Source: UBA10649 sp963793105 (GTDB lineage Bacteria > Actinomycetota > Actinomycetes > S36-B12). Taken from it: a DNA stretch of 64,000 nt. The stretch lies in NCBI GenBank assembly GCA_963793105.1, contig CAWBZB010000008.1, positions 434,001 to 498,000 on the forward strand, read 5' to 3'. Both the position numbers and the translations under genes were made by a program. Positions 1 through 7,954 of the stretch are shown here, in pieces; position 1 is the stretch's first letter; each line of letters starts with the position of its first letter. The notes below the pieces were generated by a model, which had not been told where the DNA came from, ran no database searches, and saw only the letters and a program-made list of their open reading frames with translations.

Positions 1-1
1 G

Positions 2-142
2 CAGGGAGCAGCGGGGATCGTCTACGGCCGCAACATCATCCAGCACGAGAATCCTGGCGGCATGACCCGCGCGCTCATGTCCATGCTGCATGACGGTGCC
101 GACGCATCGACCGCCGCCCGCTTCCTCGACAGCCAGCCATGA
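2..142 (+). CDS. C-terminal end of a class I (DhnA/LsrF-type) aldolase, truncated by the window edge
   Basis: Only the last 46 residues are present, in the frame starting at base 2 and ending with TGA at 140-142. The segment GAAGIVYGRNIIQ followed by a proline and a closing helix matches the C-terminal phosphate-binding region of the DhnA/LsrF/FbaB-type class I aldolases (GxxGxxxGRNIxQ). Members cleave phosphorylated sugars or related keto-phosphates through a lysine Schiff base, but the lysine lies outside the window, so the substrate cannot be named. The stop overlaps the next start as ATGA, which suggests translational coupling with the oxidoreductase and a shared sugar or polyol catabolic operon. 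Confidence 0.7.
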   Translation, partial: QGAAGIVYGRNIIQHENPGGMTRALMSMLHDGADASTAARFLDSQP

Positions 143-1302
143 CCGGCGCCCAGCCGGTCCGGATCGGGGTCGTCGGGTGCGGTCTCATGGGTCGCGAGCT
201 GGCCGCCGTCTGCGGACGCTGGTCGCAGCTGGTCGACCATCCGTCCGCACCTCGGGTCGTCGCCGTGGCGGACCCGAATCCGTCGGCCCGCGAATGGTTC
301 CGCCGGGTGTCGACGGTGGAGACCTTCGCCGAGGACTGGCGCCCCCTTGTCGATGATCCCGGGATCGACGTTCTGTACCTCGCCGTTCCCCACCACCTTC
401 ATGAGGACCTCTACGTGGCCGCCGCCGAAGCCGGCCGCGACTACCTGGGGGAGAAGCCGTTCGGCATCGACCTCGCGGCCGCGGAGCGCATCGTCTCCGC
501 GCTCGACGCATCCCGCAGCTTCGTCCGCGTCTCCAGTGAGTTCCCCTTCTTCCCGGGCGCTCTGCGCGCGTACGACTACGCCGGGTCGGGGGCCCTCGGC
601 GACATCCTGGACGTCCGATCCCAGTTCGCGCACTCCTCGGACATCGACCGTCGCAAGGGGATCAACTGGAAGCGTCGCGTGGAGACGTGCGGCGAGATCG
701 GCGTCATGGGCGACCTGGGCGTCCATGTCGCCCACGTGCCGCTGCGCCTGGGCTATCAGCCGGAATCCGTGTACGCGATGCTCGACAACGTCGTCACCGA
801 GCGCCCCGGCCCGGATGGGACTTCGGTCCCCTGCGACACCTGGGACAACGCCCTGCTCGCCTGCCGGGTGCCCAGCGCACCGGGAGCGGACGCCCGACGC
901 TTCAGCATGCTGTGGGAGACCCGTCGCATCGCTCCCGGGCAGATGAACTCGTGGTCCTTCGAGGCTCTGGGCATGGACGGTGGCGTGCGCTTCAGCACGC
1001 GGACGCCGACGACGGTGCAGCGATTCGCGCGGCGCGACGGCGAGCAGGCGTGGGAGGAGTTCCAGCCGGGAAACGTGTCCGCCTGGCCCACCATCTCCGG
1101 CAGCATCTTCGAGTTCGGCTTCTCGGACGCCCTGCTGCAGATGTGGGCGTCCTACCTGGCCGAGCGCGCCGGCGCCCTGGGGGATCGGTTCGGGACCGTC
1201 ACGCCTGCGGAGGCCCTCGCGGCCCACGGGGTGTTCGACGCCGCGCTCCGCTCTCAGGTCAGCGGGCGGGCGGAGCGAGCGCGGGCTGAGCAGCCGGGCT
1301 GA
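139..1302 (+). CDS. Gfo/Idh/MocA family NAD(P)-dependent oxidoreductase
   Basis: The 387-residue protein opens with a Rossmann nucleotide-binding motif, GVVGCGLMG at about residues 10-18. It has the family's EKP motif at about 105-107, followed by a typical C-terminal alpha/beta substrate domain. Family members oxidise or reduce sugars, inositols or their derivatives in the cytosol. The ATGA overlap with the upstream aldolase supports one catabolic operon. The exact substrate is not readable from the sequence. The chosen start is the overlapping ATG at 139, because it places the Rossmann motif at the expected distance from the N-terminus. Confidence 0.85.
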   Translation: MTGAQPVRIGVVGCGLMGRELAAVCGRWSQLVDHPSAPRVVAVADPNPSAREWFRRVSTVETFAEDWRPLVDDPGIDVLYLAVPHHLHEDLYVAAAEAGRDYLGEKPFGIDLAAAERIVSALDASRSFVRVSSEFPFFPGALRAYDYAGSGALGDILDVRSQFAHSSDIDRRKGINWKRRVETCGEIGVMGDLGVHVAHVPLRLGYQPESVYAMLDNVVTERPGPDGTSVPCDTWDNALLACRVPSAPGADARRFSMLWETRRIAPGQMNSWSFEALGMDGGVRFSTRTPTTVQRFARRDGEQAWEEFQPGNVSAWPTISGSIFEFGFSDALLQMWASYLAERAGALGDRFGTVTPAEALAAHGVFDAALRSQVSGRAERARAEQPG

Positions 1303-1305
1303 GGT

Positions 1306-2212
1306 TCAGCCGCGGTCGGTGGAGCCGAAAGCATCCATCGCCTGGACGACCCCGCGCACCTGGGCGACCTCGTGGGTGCGCAGGACGCTGGTCCCGCCGA
1401 GCACCGCCAGTACCGCGTAGAAGCCTTCGGCGGTGCGGAACTGCTCCTCGAAGATGTCGAACGCGTGGGGCAGCGCGTTGCAGAGCGGCACCCCCAGCGA
1501 GCGCAGCCGGAACCCGTTGAGCAGGACCCGCGTCTGGTGGCGCACCCGCACGACGGGATCGGTCAGATTCCCGTAGTAGAAGCCCATCCCGGGATCGATG
1601 ACGAGCCGATCCACGCCGTGCGCGCGAGCCAGTTCGACCCGACTCGCGAAGTGGTCGAGCAGTCCGGGAATCGGATCCTCGCCCAGGGTGACGTCGGTGA
1701 CCTCGCGAACATTCGACCCGGCCGCGTAGCACAGCACCACCGTGGCGTCATGCTCGGCCGCGAGGTCCAGCATGCGTCCCTGGTGCTGGACACCGGTCAT
1801 GTTGAGCGTCCGTGGCTCCGGCTCGCAGGGCCGCTTCGACGACGTCCGGCTCGTAGGTCTCGACGGACACCAGGATCCCGACCTCGGTCAGCTGCTCGAC
1901 GACAGGGACGAGGGCTGCGATCTGTCCGTCAGCGCTGGCCCGCGCGGCCCCCGCGGTGCTCGACTCGGCGCCGATGTCGACGATGTCGGCCCCCTCGGCC
2001 GACATCACGCGTGCCTTGCGCACGGCGGACGCGGTCGAAACGGCGATGCTCTCGCGGTAGGTGGAGTCGCGGGAGAGGTTGATCGTCCCCATGATCAGCG
2101 GTCGTTCATCCACCGCGAAAGAGCGGCTGCCCACGAGCAACGGGCCCACGGAATGCCCCAGGTCGGCCGGGTGGGCGGCTGCGAGCTCCGCGAGGACAGC
2201 GAGGGAGAGCAT
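1306..2212 (-). CDS. Dihydropteroate-synthase-like (pterin-binding fold) protein, interrupted by a 1-base insertion
   Basis: Two overlapping frames together give about 300 residues. The N-terminal part has MGTINLSRDSTYRES, resembling the DHPS MGxxNxTPDSF motif, and IVDIGAESS resembling DIGGEST. The C-terminal part carries NMTGVQHQ and IDPGMGFYYG, resembling the DPGxGF motif. The frames join if one base near 1807-1813 is removed (reading A-T-T-L-N-M across the junction), so this is an intact gene with a sequencing error or a recent frameshift. The divergence of the DHPS motifs leaves open whether it makes dihydropteroate or acts on another substrate. A TAGACT hexamer lies 6 bases before the ATG at 2212, which suits a leaderless transcript. 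Confidence 0.65.
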
Positions 2213-2218
2213 CACGGC

Positions 2219-2224
2219 AGTCTA
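2219..2224 (-). promoter_or_regulatory. Candidate -10 element for a leaderless transcript of the DHPS-like gene
   Basis: Read on the minus strand this is TAGACT, separated by 6 bases from the ATG at 2212, with no Shine-Dalgarno sequence between. This is the same arrangement as at several other genes in the window. Confidence 0.45.
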
Positions 2225-2321
2225 GGCACGCCCAGCGTCAGGGACGATGTCACGCCCCTCACGCAGATGACCGTTTGCAGCTGCCGCAGGGACGTTCACG
2301 TGCCACCCCGGCACAGACGCA

Positions 2322-2353
2322 GCGAAGCCCCCTGCACGTGCAGGGGGCTTCGC
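2322..2353. terminator. Perfect 16-bp-arm hairpin between the DHPS-like and fasciclin genes
   Basis: The arms GCGAAGCCCCCTGCAC and its exact reverse complement abut directly. The hairpin lies 15 bases beyond the fasciclin stop codon. No long T-run follows, as is common for actinobacterial terminators. It most likely terminates the minus-strand fasciclin transcript. Confidence 0.75.
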
Positions 2354-2368
2354 GTTGTGCGGCTAGGG

Positions 2369-3001
2369 TCAGCCGGCCTTGATGGGGAGCAGCACGGCGT
2401 TGATGCCATGGGCGATCTGCATGTTCCCGGAGTTGATGTCGGTCTGGTTGAGGATGACGCGCGGGTTCGGGAGCTTCGGCGCGTAGTCACCGAGGGCGAT
2501 GACCGTGCCCACGCCAACGCGGATGACCTTGCCCTCGACGGCGGTCTGCAGACGCGCACCGTTCGCCTTGATGGCATCGCCGACGGTGATCGTGGCGCCC
2601 GGGACGACGTGGTAGAGCAGGACGGTCTCGACGGTGTCGATGCCCAGGCCGGCGACGGCCTTGAACGCGGCTGCCTCAGACTTGACCTTCTTGCCCGAGA
2701 GCGCGGACGCCAGGTTCAGGAACGCCCGGTCATTCGGGATGAAGGCGGTGAGGGCAGTGCTGCCGTCAGCCAGGAGGGCGACGGGGGAGTCCGGCTTGGC
2801 GGCGAGGACGGCCTCAGCAGCCTTCGTCACGATGTCGTAGTCGCGGCTGTTCTTGTCGAACGAGGCCGAGCCCACGTTGAGCACGGTCGCCAGCGAGGTG
2901 TCGCCGTCGGCCGCCTGAGCCGCGGGGGCCGCCACGAGGGCGGTGGCTCCGATGAGGGCAGCAGCGCTGACTGCGGCCACCCGCTTGATGGAAGTACGCA
3001 T
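2369..3001 (-). CDS. Secreted fasciclin (FAS1) domain protein
   Basis: The 210-residue protein starts with a Sec signal peptide (basic MRTSIKR, then an alanine-rich hydrophobic stretch ending near AAQAADG at about residue 31). One FAS1 domain fills the rest: LTAFIPNDRAFL, then the central YHVVPGATI box and the closing INAVLLP segment are typical. FAS1 domains mediate adhesion or matrix binding outside the cell. A strong ribosome site (GGAGAA) precedes the ATG. It is divergent from a SigK-type sigma/anti-sigma pair, which parallels the mycobacterial MPT70/MPT83 fasciclin proteins known to be controlled by SigK/RskA. Confidence 0.9.
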   Translation of the reverse strand: MRTSIKRVAAVSAAALIGATALVAAPAAQAADGDTSLATVLNVGSASFDKNSRDYDIVTKAAEAVLAAKPDSPVALLADGSTALTAFIPNDRAFLNLASALSGKKVKSEAAAFKAVAGLGIDTVETVLLYHVVPGATITVGDAIKANGARLQTAVEGKVIRVGVGTVIALGDYAPKLPNPRVILNQTDINSGNMQIAHGINAVLLPIKAG

Positions 3002-3061
3002 GAGATTCTCCTTCGATCCGCCCTAGCCGGGCCCCGCCCCCAGTGGGCGGTTATGCCAGTA

Positions 3062-3089
3062 CTTCCGTGGATCCGCCCCACTCGGATGC
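3062..3089 (-). promoter_or_regulatory. Candidate SigK-type promoter for the fasciclin gene
   Basis: Read on the minus strand: GCATCC (3089-3084), a 16-base spacer, then CGGAAG (3067-3062). The mycobacterial SigK consensus is CCATCC-N16/17-CCGAAT. The -35 half matches that of the divergent sigma gene exactly; the -10 half matches at 4 of 6 positions. It lies about 60 bases before the fasciclin ATG. Confidence 0.45.
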
Positions 3090-3134
3090 AATCGCGCCAA
3101 ACTTTCTTCAATTTTCTTTTTCTCGCCCTGGACT

Positions 3135-3162
3135 GCATCCATATTGACCCGTGCACCCGAAC
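3135..3162 (+). promoter_or_regulatory. Candidate autoregulatory SigK-type promoter of the sigma gene
   Basis: GCATCC (3135-3140), 16-base spacer, CCGAAC (3157-3162). Ten of twelve bases match the published mycobacterial SigK consensus CCATCC-N16/17-CCGAAT. Its position argues that the sigma coding sequence starts downstream, at the GTG at 3211, rather than at the upstream in-frame start codon at 3151. Confidence 0.6.
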
Positions 3163-3210
3163 ACCAGGCAAGCGATGGAAGAACAACCGGATGAGGGAGG
3201 TAGGGTCGCG

Positions 3211-3831
3211 GTGCAAACTGGGATGACGGCCACTCTCACGCGGCCCGAGCCACTATCCAAGCCCGGGGGTTCACAGGTGCGCGACGACGCCGACGAGGTC
3301 GTGGCCTCGCGGTTCCGCAGTGGCGACGACGACGCCCTCGCCGACGCCTACCACCGCTGGTCCGGCCTCGTGTACACGTCCGCATGGCGAGCGACGGGCA
3401 ACCCGGCTGATGCTGCCGACATCACGCAGGCGGTCTTCGTCAGCGCGTGGCGCGGCCGGCAGGGCTTCGACCCGATGAAGGGCTCACTCCCGGGCTGGCT
3501 CATGACGATCACCCGCCGCCGGATCGCCGATCACTGGGAGGAGCGCTCCCGGGACGCGCGTCGGGTGGCCGCCGTGGCCACCGCCGCGGACCCCGAGGCC
3601 GCAGGCCCATCGTCGGAGTTCGTCATCGACCGTGTGCTGCTCGCCGACGAGCTCGAACGCCTGGGGGAGCCCCAACGGCGCATCATCGAGCTCGCCTTCT
3701 TCCAGGACCTCACCCACGCACAGATCGCCGGCCTCCTGGATCTGCCGCTCGGGACCGTGAAGAGCCACATCCGCAGATCCCTCGATCGGCTGCGATCGCG
3801 ATTGGAGGTGGACGGTGCTGCACTGCGATGA
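3211..3831 (+). CDS. sigK: ECF RNA polymerase sigma factor, SigK type
   Basis: The protein has sigma region 2 (DITQAVFVSAWRGR, with the promoter-melting segment after it) and region 4 (RIIELAFFQDLTHAQIAGLL, then LGTVKSHIRRSL) as the DNA-binding helix-turn-helix. Length (206 residues from the GTG at 3211) is normal for an ECF factor. GTG 3211 is preferred because AGGGAGG sits 10 bases upstream and a SigK-like promoter ends at 3162. It overlaps the anti-sigma gene by 17 bases, so the two are translationally coupled. The adjacent divergent fasciclin gene and the RskA-like partner support the SigK assignment; signal and full regulon are unknown. Confidence 0.85.
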   Translation: MQTGMTATLTRPEPLSKPGGSQVRDDADEVVASRFRSGDDDALADAYHRWSGLVYTSAWRATGNPADAADITQAVFVSAWRGRQGFDPMKGSLPGWLMTITRRRIADHWEERSRDARRVAAVATAADPEAAGPSSEFVIDRVLLADELERLGEPQRRIIELAFFQDLTHAQIAGLLDLPLGTVKSHIRRSLDRLRSRLEVDGAALR

Positions 3832-4510
3832 CGAAGACCTGTCGCTGATCGCCCTCGGCGAGACGGCCGGCTTCGATGACGATGCGCATCTCCAGTCGTG
3901 CGTGCGCTGCCAGAGCCGGCTCGACCAGCTCACGGCGGTGGTCGCCTCCGCGCGCTCTATCACCGACGAGGATCGCCCCGGACCGGCACCAGCTGACGTC
4001 TGGACGGCCATCACGTCCGAACTCGGCATGACCACCCCCGAGGCAGTCACGTCGATCACCTCCGCGCGCTCCGCCCGCCGCTCACGGGCGTGGCTCATCG
4101 CGGCCGCCGCAGCGGTGGGGGTCGTCGCGGGCGGCGTGGTCACCGCCGGCCTGAGCGGGACGCAGAACCCCGGCCAACTCGTCGCGCAGGCCGAACTTGC
4201 CCCCATGGCCGAGTCCGGCTTCGCCGGGACCGCAACCGTGGAGGAGGGCCCGGACGGCCCGGTACTCATCGTTGCCGTTCCGGATCTGCCCGGCGTCGAC
4301 GACGGCTACTACGAGGTGTGGATGGCCACGGCCGACGCGGGCACGATGGTGGCGATCGGCACGCTCAACCCGGGACAGCAGGGTCAGTACCCGCTTCCCG
4401 CCGGGATGGACGTCAGCGCCTTCCCTGTCGTCGACGTGTCCGTCGAGCACTTCGACGGGGACGCTGGCCACAGCGCGACGAGCGTCGTGCGCGGCCAGTT
4501 GCAGGTCTGA
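3815..4510 (+). CDS. rskA: Anti-sigma-K factor RskA-like membrane protein
   Basis: The protein has 231 residues with a GTG start inside the sigma gene; GGAGG lies 6 bases upstream. The N-terminal cytoplasmic part contains HLQSCVRC, an HxxxCxxC zinc anti-sigma motif. A single membrane helix follows (AWLIAAAAAVGVVAGGVVTAG, about residues 92-112). The extracytoplasmic C-terminal domain, with GYYEVWM and PVVDVSVEHFDGD, matches the RskA domain family. It should hold the upstream sigma factor inactive at the membrane until regulated proteolysis releases it. Confidence 0.87.
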   Translation: MLHCDDEDLSLIALGETAGFDDDAHLQSCVRCQSRLDQLTAVVASARSITDEDRPGPAPADVWTAITSELGMTTPEAVTSITSARSARRSRAWLIAAAAAVGVVAGGVVTAGLSGTQNPGQLVAQAELAPMAESGFAGTATVEEGPDGPVLIVAVPDLPGVDDGYYEVWMATADAGTMVAIGTLNPGQQGQYPLPAGMDVSAFPVVDVSVEHFDGDAGHSATSVVRGQLQV

Positions 4511-4528
4511 CCTGATCGAGCCGCCCTG

Positions 4529-4738
4529 GTGGGAGCGCTCGCGCTCTCCGTGGCTCCCGCCCCACCGGCCACAGCGGATCCCGGACGGGGGATCGTCGCG
4601 CTCCGGTTGTCATACGTGACCCGGCCCGGCGACCCCTCCGTGCGGGTCGTTCCGTTCACGGAAGCCGTCTACGCGTTCTTCGAGCACCCCTACCCGTGGC
4701 TCGGCCTCCGGCTCGGTTTCATCGGGCTGCCGAGGTAG
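4529..4738 (+). CDS. Small open frame after rskA, doubtful
   Basis: A 69-codon frame starting with GTG follows the anti-sigma gene by 18 bases. It begins with a short hydrophobic, alanine/proline-rich stretch and has no recognisable domain. There is no convincing ribosome site. It overlaps the end of the decayed MMPL remnant on the other strand. It could be a chance frame in GC-rich DNA or a relic of the same decay; it is listed only because nothing else occupies 4511-4718. Confidence 0.2.
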   Translation: MGALALSVAPAPPATADPGRGIVALRLSYVTRPGDPSVRVVPFTEAVYAFFEHPYPWLGLRLGFIGLPR

Positions 4739-5130
4739 CCGTCGACTCCTCCTCTGCCCAGGCCTCCTCCAAGGCACGCCCCTCGATGTCGAGGGTCGAC
4801 ACCGGGTCCATGGCCCGCTCGAAGAAGTGCTGGGCCTTCTCCTCGGTGACCTCGGCCGAGTTGATGTTCAGCAGGATCGGCATGAAGGCGTACGTGCCGT
4901 CGGCGCTGATGAGGCCGGCGGCTGGGTGATGGCCCGCTGGGGCGGGCACTCCGAGGCGAGCAGGTCGAATGCCGCCTGACTGTCCGTGCCGGGCAGCGTC
5001 ACCTCGTTGTTTGTCGTGGGACCGCGACATTCGTCGCCATCGTGAGACCGACGGCCAGCACTGTCCACACCCGCGACCACGGGCCACGCAGAAGGAGCCC
5101 ACGTGGGACAGAGCCTTCGAGATGAGGGCC
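4719..5130 (-). pseudogene. Decayed N-terminal fragment of an MMPL/RND-family membrane transporter
   Basis: Three successive minus-strand frames read as one MMPL N-terminus: a basic-plus-hydrophobic first helix (RGPWSRVWTVLAVGL), then NEVTLPGTDSQAAFDLLAS, the conserved LPGTDSQxAxDLL element, then LISADGTYAFMPILLNIN and a closing segment ending at 4719. The frames are related by two shifts equivalent to missing bases, the middle of the periplasmic domain is absent, and the membrane region that should follow is missing. This is therefore a genuine remnant rather than a simple base-call error. MMPL proteins export lipids or envelope compounds. Confidence 0.55.
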
Positions 5131-5352
5131 TCCCGCCGCTGCGCTGCCTTCGGTGCCGGTCTGGATCGATCGTGGCGTCACCCTGCCCGGCAGGCTGTCG
5201 CTGAACGGCCCGCCCCGGCCGGTGTCCGCGGATCCCCTGGTGCGCGTGCGCGGATCCGTTCGGGAGGCATCCCCTGAACCGACGGGGCTAGCCTTGAAGT
5301 GGCTGCCCATGGCGCCATCGCCGTGAGCAGGTGGCGGCCTTGGAGGTGTCCC

Positions 5353-5730
5353 ATGGTGATGATGAGGCAGACGGTCGACGAGCGCAGGCTGGCAGCGCAG
5401 GCAGCGTGGGAGGAACTCCCGCACGGCGGCCACGATCACGTTCTCCTGCAGGTCCACTGTGCTCGCAGCCATCACGTCGCGGCGATCTTCGACACCCCAC
5501 AGGGGCCGGTCTACGCGGCCCATGTCCGGGCCCGATCGCACGGATCCCGCGATCGCGTCGACGAGCCGCACGGCGATCAGGAGATCTCGCGGTGGTTCGA
5601 CTTCCTCGAGGTCGACGACGCCGGCGAGGACGAGTTGCCGGCGTGGTGCGACTGCGGTCATCGCTCCCTCTCGCGGGCGACGCTCAGGCAATGGGTCGCC
5701 GCGCACGAGTCCCGCGTGGTCATCGACTGA
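5353..5730 (+). CDS. Conserved actinobacterial protein of unknown function with Cys/His motifs
   Basis: The 125-residue soluble protein contains CARSHHVAAIFDT, RSHGSRDRVDEPH and a C-terminal CDCGHRSLSRATL element. Histidine and cysteine placement suggests a bound metal. I recall similar short proteins in other Actinobacteria, but no function. The ATG at 5353 is chosen because GGAGGT stands 5 bases before it; the frame is open further upstream to a GTG at 5299. A TAGCCT hexamer at 5289-5294 could be its -10 element. Confidence 0.65.
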   Translation: MVMMRQTVDERRLAAQAAWEELPHGGHDHVLLQVHCARSHHVAAIFDTPQGPVYAAHVRARSHGSRDRVDEPHGDQEISRWFDFLEVDDAGEDELPAWCDCGHRSLSRATLRQWVAAHESRVVID

Positions 5731-5777
5731 CCTCCCCCCGTCCGCACCCCCACCCACCCCCCACCTCAAACCCACGC

Positions 5778-5841
5778 TCGCGAGTGGCCAGTCGTTGCTG
5801 CCCCGGGACCCCCTGAAGCAGCGATAACTGGCCACTCGCGA
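5778..5841. repeat. Inverted repeat with perfect 15-bp arms
   Basis: TCGCGAGTGGCCAGT at 5778-5792 is exactly complementary to 5827-5841. The 34-base loop can pair further in part (GTTGCTG against CAGCGAT). It lies between the conserved small gene and the response regulator. It may be a terminator or a dispersed palindromic element; only one copy is seen in this window. Confidence 0.6.
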
Positions 5842-5888
5842 ATGGGTCGGGTTTCGCGACGGACGTCGGAAGGGGGTTGAATGGGGTC

Positions 5889-6587
5889 ATGGTGGGATCA
5901 CTCGGAACGACCCGTGCGGCAATGGTGGTCGAGGACGACGACGCGATCCGCCTCGTGCTGCGGACGAATCTCGAGGACGAGGGGTACCGGGTCGTCGAGG
6001 CGATGACGGCTGAGCAGGCCCTCGTGGAGATGATCGACGAGGTCGTCGACGTCGTCCTCGTGGATCTTCGGCTCCCCGGCATCCAGGGGCTCGACCTGAT
6101 CCGGAGTCTTCGGGCTACGAGCCAGGTCCCCATCATCATCGTCACCGCACAGACGGACAGCCACGACGTGGTCGCCGGCCTCGAGGCCGGCGCCGACGAC
6201 TACGTGACCAAGCCGTTCGTGTCGAAGGAGCTGATGGCCCGGATCCGGACCCTGCTGCGACGCGCCGCCCCGACCGATGACGAACCGCAGCAACTGGTGT
6301 GCGGCCCGATCGAGCTGCGGCCGGACACCGCAGAGGTGCTGCGCAACGGCGAGCCCATTCCCGTGTCACGGATCGAGTTCTACGTGCTCGCCGAACTGAT
6401 CGGCGCGCGGGGCAAGGTGCTCAGCCGGGATCATCTGCTCCGCAAGGTCTGGGGCTACGGCAATGCCGGCGACGGACGCGTCGTCGACAACCTCATCTAC
6501 CGCCTGCGCAACAAGATCGAGGACGATCCCGCGGCGCCGGAACTGCTGATGACCGTGCGGGGCTTCGGGTACCGCATGAAGGCCTGA
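5889..6587 (+). CDS. OmpR/PhoB-family response regulator
   Basis: The receiver domain has the acidic pocket EDDD near the N-terminus, the phosphoacceptor aspartate in VVLVDLRLPG, threonine in IIIVTAQ and lysine in YVTKPF. The C-terminal winged helix includes SRIEFYVLAELI, SRDHLLRKVWGYG and VVDNLIYRLRNKI. ATG 5889 is preferred, with AAGGGGG about 12 bases upstream; a TTG at 5877 is an alternative. The sensor kinase follows 32 bases downstream, and a lipoprotein follows the kinase, an arrangement like mtrA-mtrB-lpqB. Confidence 0.88.
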   Translation: MVGSLGTTRAAMVVEDDDAIRLVLRTNLEDEGYRVVEAMTAEQALVEMIDEVVDVVLVDLRLPGIQGLDLIRSLRATSQVPIIIVTAQTDSHDVVAGLEAGADDYVTKPFVSKELMARIRTLLRRAAPTDDEPQQLVCGPIELRPDTAEVLRNGEPIPVSRIEFYVLAELIGARGKVLSRDHLLRKVWGYGNAGDGRVVDNLIYRLRNKIEDDPAAPELLMTVRGFGYRMKA

Positions 6588-6619
6588 GGCGTGCGGCCAC
6601 CGGACTCGGGCGGACTGCG

Positions 6620-7954
6620 ATGAAACTGAGACTGCGCACCCGGGTCGCGTTGTCCTTCGCGGCCCTCTCGCTCCTGGTCGCCGGCACCGTCTCGGTCAGC
6701 ACCTACGCCTTCGCGCGGTGGTATCTCGTCGACCAACGCGAGTCCATCGCCCTGACTCGGGCCGCCCTCGATTCCCGCGCGGCAGGCGCCTACCTGGATG
6801 CCGGTTCCACCCCCAGCGTGGCGCTGGAGCAGATCCCCTCGGTGGGGACGTCACAGCCGATGATCCTTCAGCAGGGCACCTGGTACACCTCCGCGGTGAC
6901 GGTCCCGCCCGACGCCCTGCCGATGGACCTTCTCGAGGTCGCCCAGCCGAACGGCGCACGCCAGCGTTTCGACATCACCGGGGACCCCTACTTCGCGGTG
7001 GCCATCCCGATGGCCTCCGCCATGTACGTGGAGGTGTTCCCGCTCCGGGACCTCGACCAGACCCTCACGTGGGGTGGCTGGACACTCGTCGCGCTCAGCC
7101 TGATCGCGGCGGTCTTCGGCGCCATCATCGGCGCCACCACCGTCGGGCGGATCCTGCGACCGGTCCGGCTCCTGGGTTCGGGTGCGCGGCGCATCACCGA
7201 CGGCGAGCTCAGCACCCGGATCGACCTCACCGGGGACCCGGACCTGGACCCGATCGCCTCGTCCTTCAACGAGATGGCGGGGGCCGTGCAGACGAGGATC
7301 GCCCGCGAGCGACGCTTCAGTGCGAATGTCAGCCACGAACTGCGCTCGCCGCTGACCTCCGTCCTCGGGACGGCTGAGCTCCTCGAGGGCGGCCGCGGGC
7401 ACCTGCCGGAACGCGAAGCGGGACTGGTCACCGTCCTCGTGCAGCAGGTCCGCCGGATGTCCCACATGCTGCTCGATCTCCTCGAGATCAGTCGCATCGG
7501 ATCCGATGACCCCCCGCAGTTCGAGTCGGCCGACCTTGCCGCCCTGTGCCGCGACGTCGTGAGCAGCCGGGGGCTCGACCCCGAGCTGGTGGTCGGGGAC
7601 AGCCCCGTCGTGAGGACTGACGCACGACGACTCGAGCGGATCATCGGGAACCTGGTCGACAACGCCCTCCATCACGCCGGCGGCCTGGTGCAGGTCGTGG
7701 TGCAGCAGGATCAGAAGGGCGTGCGGATCTGCGTCGACGACGCCGGACCGGGAATCGACGAGGGGATCCGCGAGCGCCTGTTCGAGCCGTTCACGCGCGG
7801 CGAGCCGGGCGGCCACACCGACGGCGCGGGCCTTGGCCTGGCCATCGTGCGCGATCAGGCAGTGGCGCTGGGCGGCGACGTGACCGTGGAGACCTCCCCC
7901 TATGACGGGGCTCGCTTCATCGCGACCCTTCCGGCGAGCGAGGGTCGGTCATGA
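6620..7954 (+). CDS. Membrane sensor histidine kinase
   Basis: The 444-residue kinase starts at the ATG at 6620. A first membrane helix at about residues 10-30 and a second at about 155-175 flank an extracytoplasmic sensor. A HAMP domain (RILRPVRLLGSGARRI), the H-box ANVSHELRSPLTSVLG with the phosphorylated histidine, the N-box NLVDNALHHA, and the G-boxes DAGPGID and GAGLGLAIV follow in order. It should phosphorylate the adjacent response regulator. Its last four bases overlap the lipoprotein start (ATGA). Confidence 0.9.
   Translation: MKLRLRTRVALSFAALSLLVAGTVSVSTYAFARWYLVDQRESIALTRAALDSRAAGAYLDAGSTPSVALEQIPSVGTSQPMILQQGTWYTSAVTVPPDALPMDLLEVAQPNGARQRFDITGDPYFAVAIPMASAMYVEVFPLRDLDQTLTWGGWTLVALSLIAAVFGAIIGATTVGRILRPVRLLGSGARRITDGELSTRIDLTGDPDLDPIASSFNEMAGAVQTRIARERRFSANVSHELRSPLTSVLGTAELLEGGRGHLPEREAGLVTVLVQQVRRMSHMLLDLLEISRIGSDDPPQFESADLAALCRDVVSSRGLDPELVVGDSPVVRTDARRLERIIGNLVDNALHHAGGLVQVVVQQDQKGVRICVDDAGPGIDEGIRERLFEPFTRGEPGGHTDGAGLGLAIVRDQAVALGGDVTVETSPYDGARFIATLPASEGRS

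Noticed and set aside
22..1227. Long minus-strand frame over the oxidoreductase gene
   Set aside because: Codon-shadow frame in GC-rich DNA: Arg/Gly/His-rich, no domain, no ribosome site. Many similar frames (for example 1742-3226, 31326-34544, 41670-42692, 42846-44858) were left out for the same reason.
3151..3210. Upstream start for the SigK-type factor
   Set aside because: The start codon at 3151 falls inside the proposed promoter, and the GTG at 3211 has a better ribosome site.
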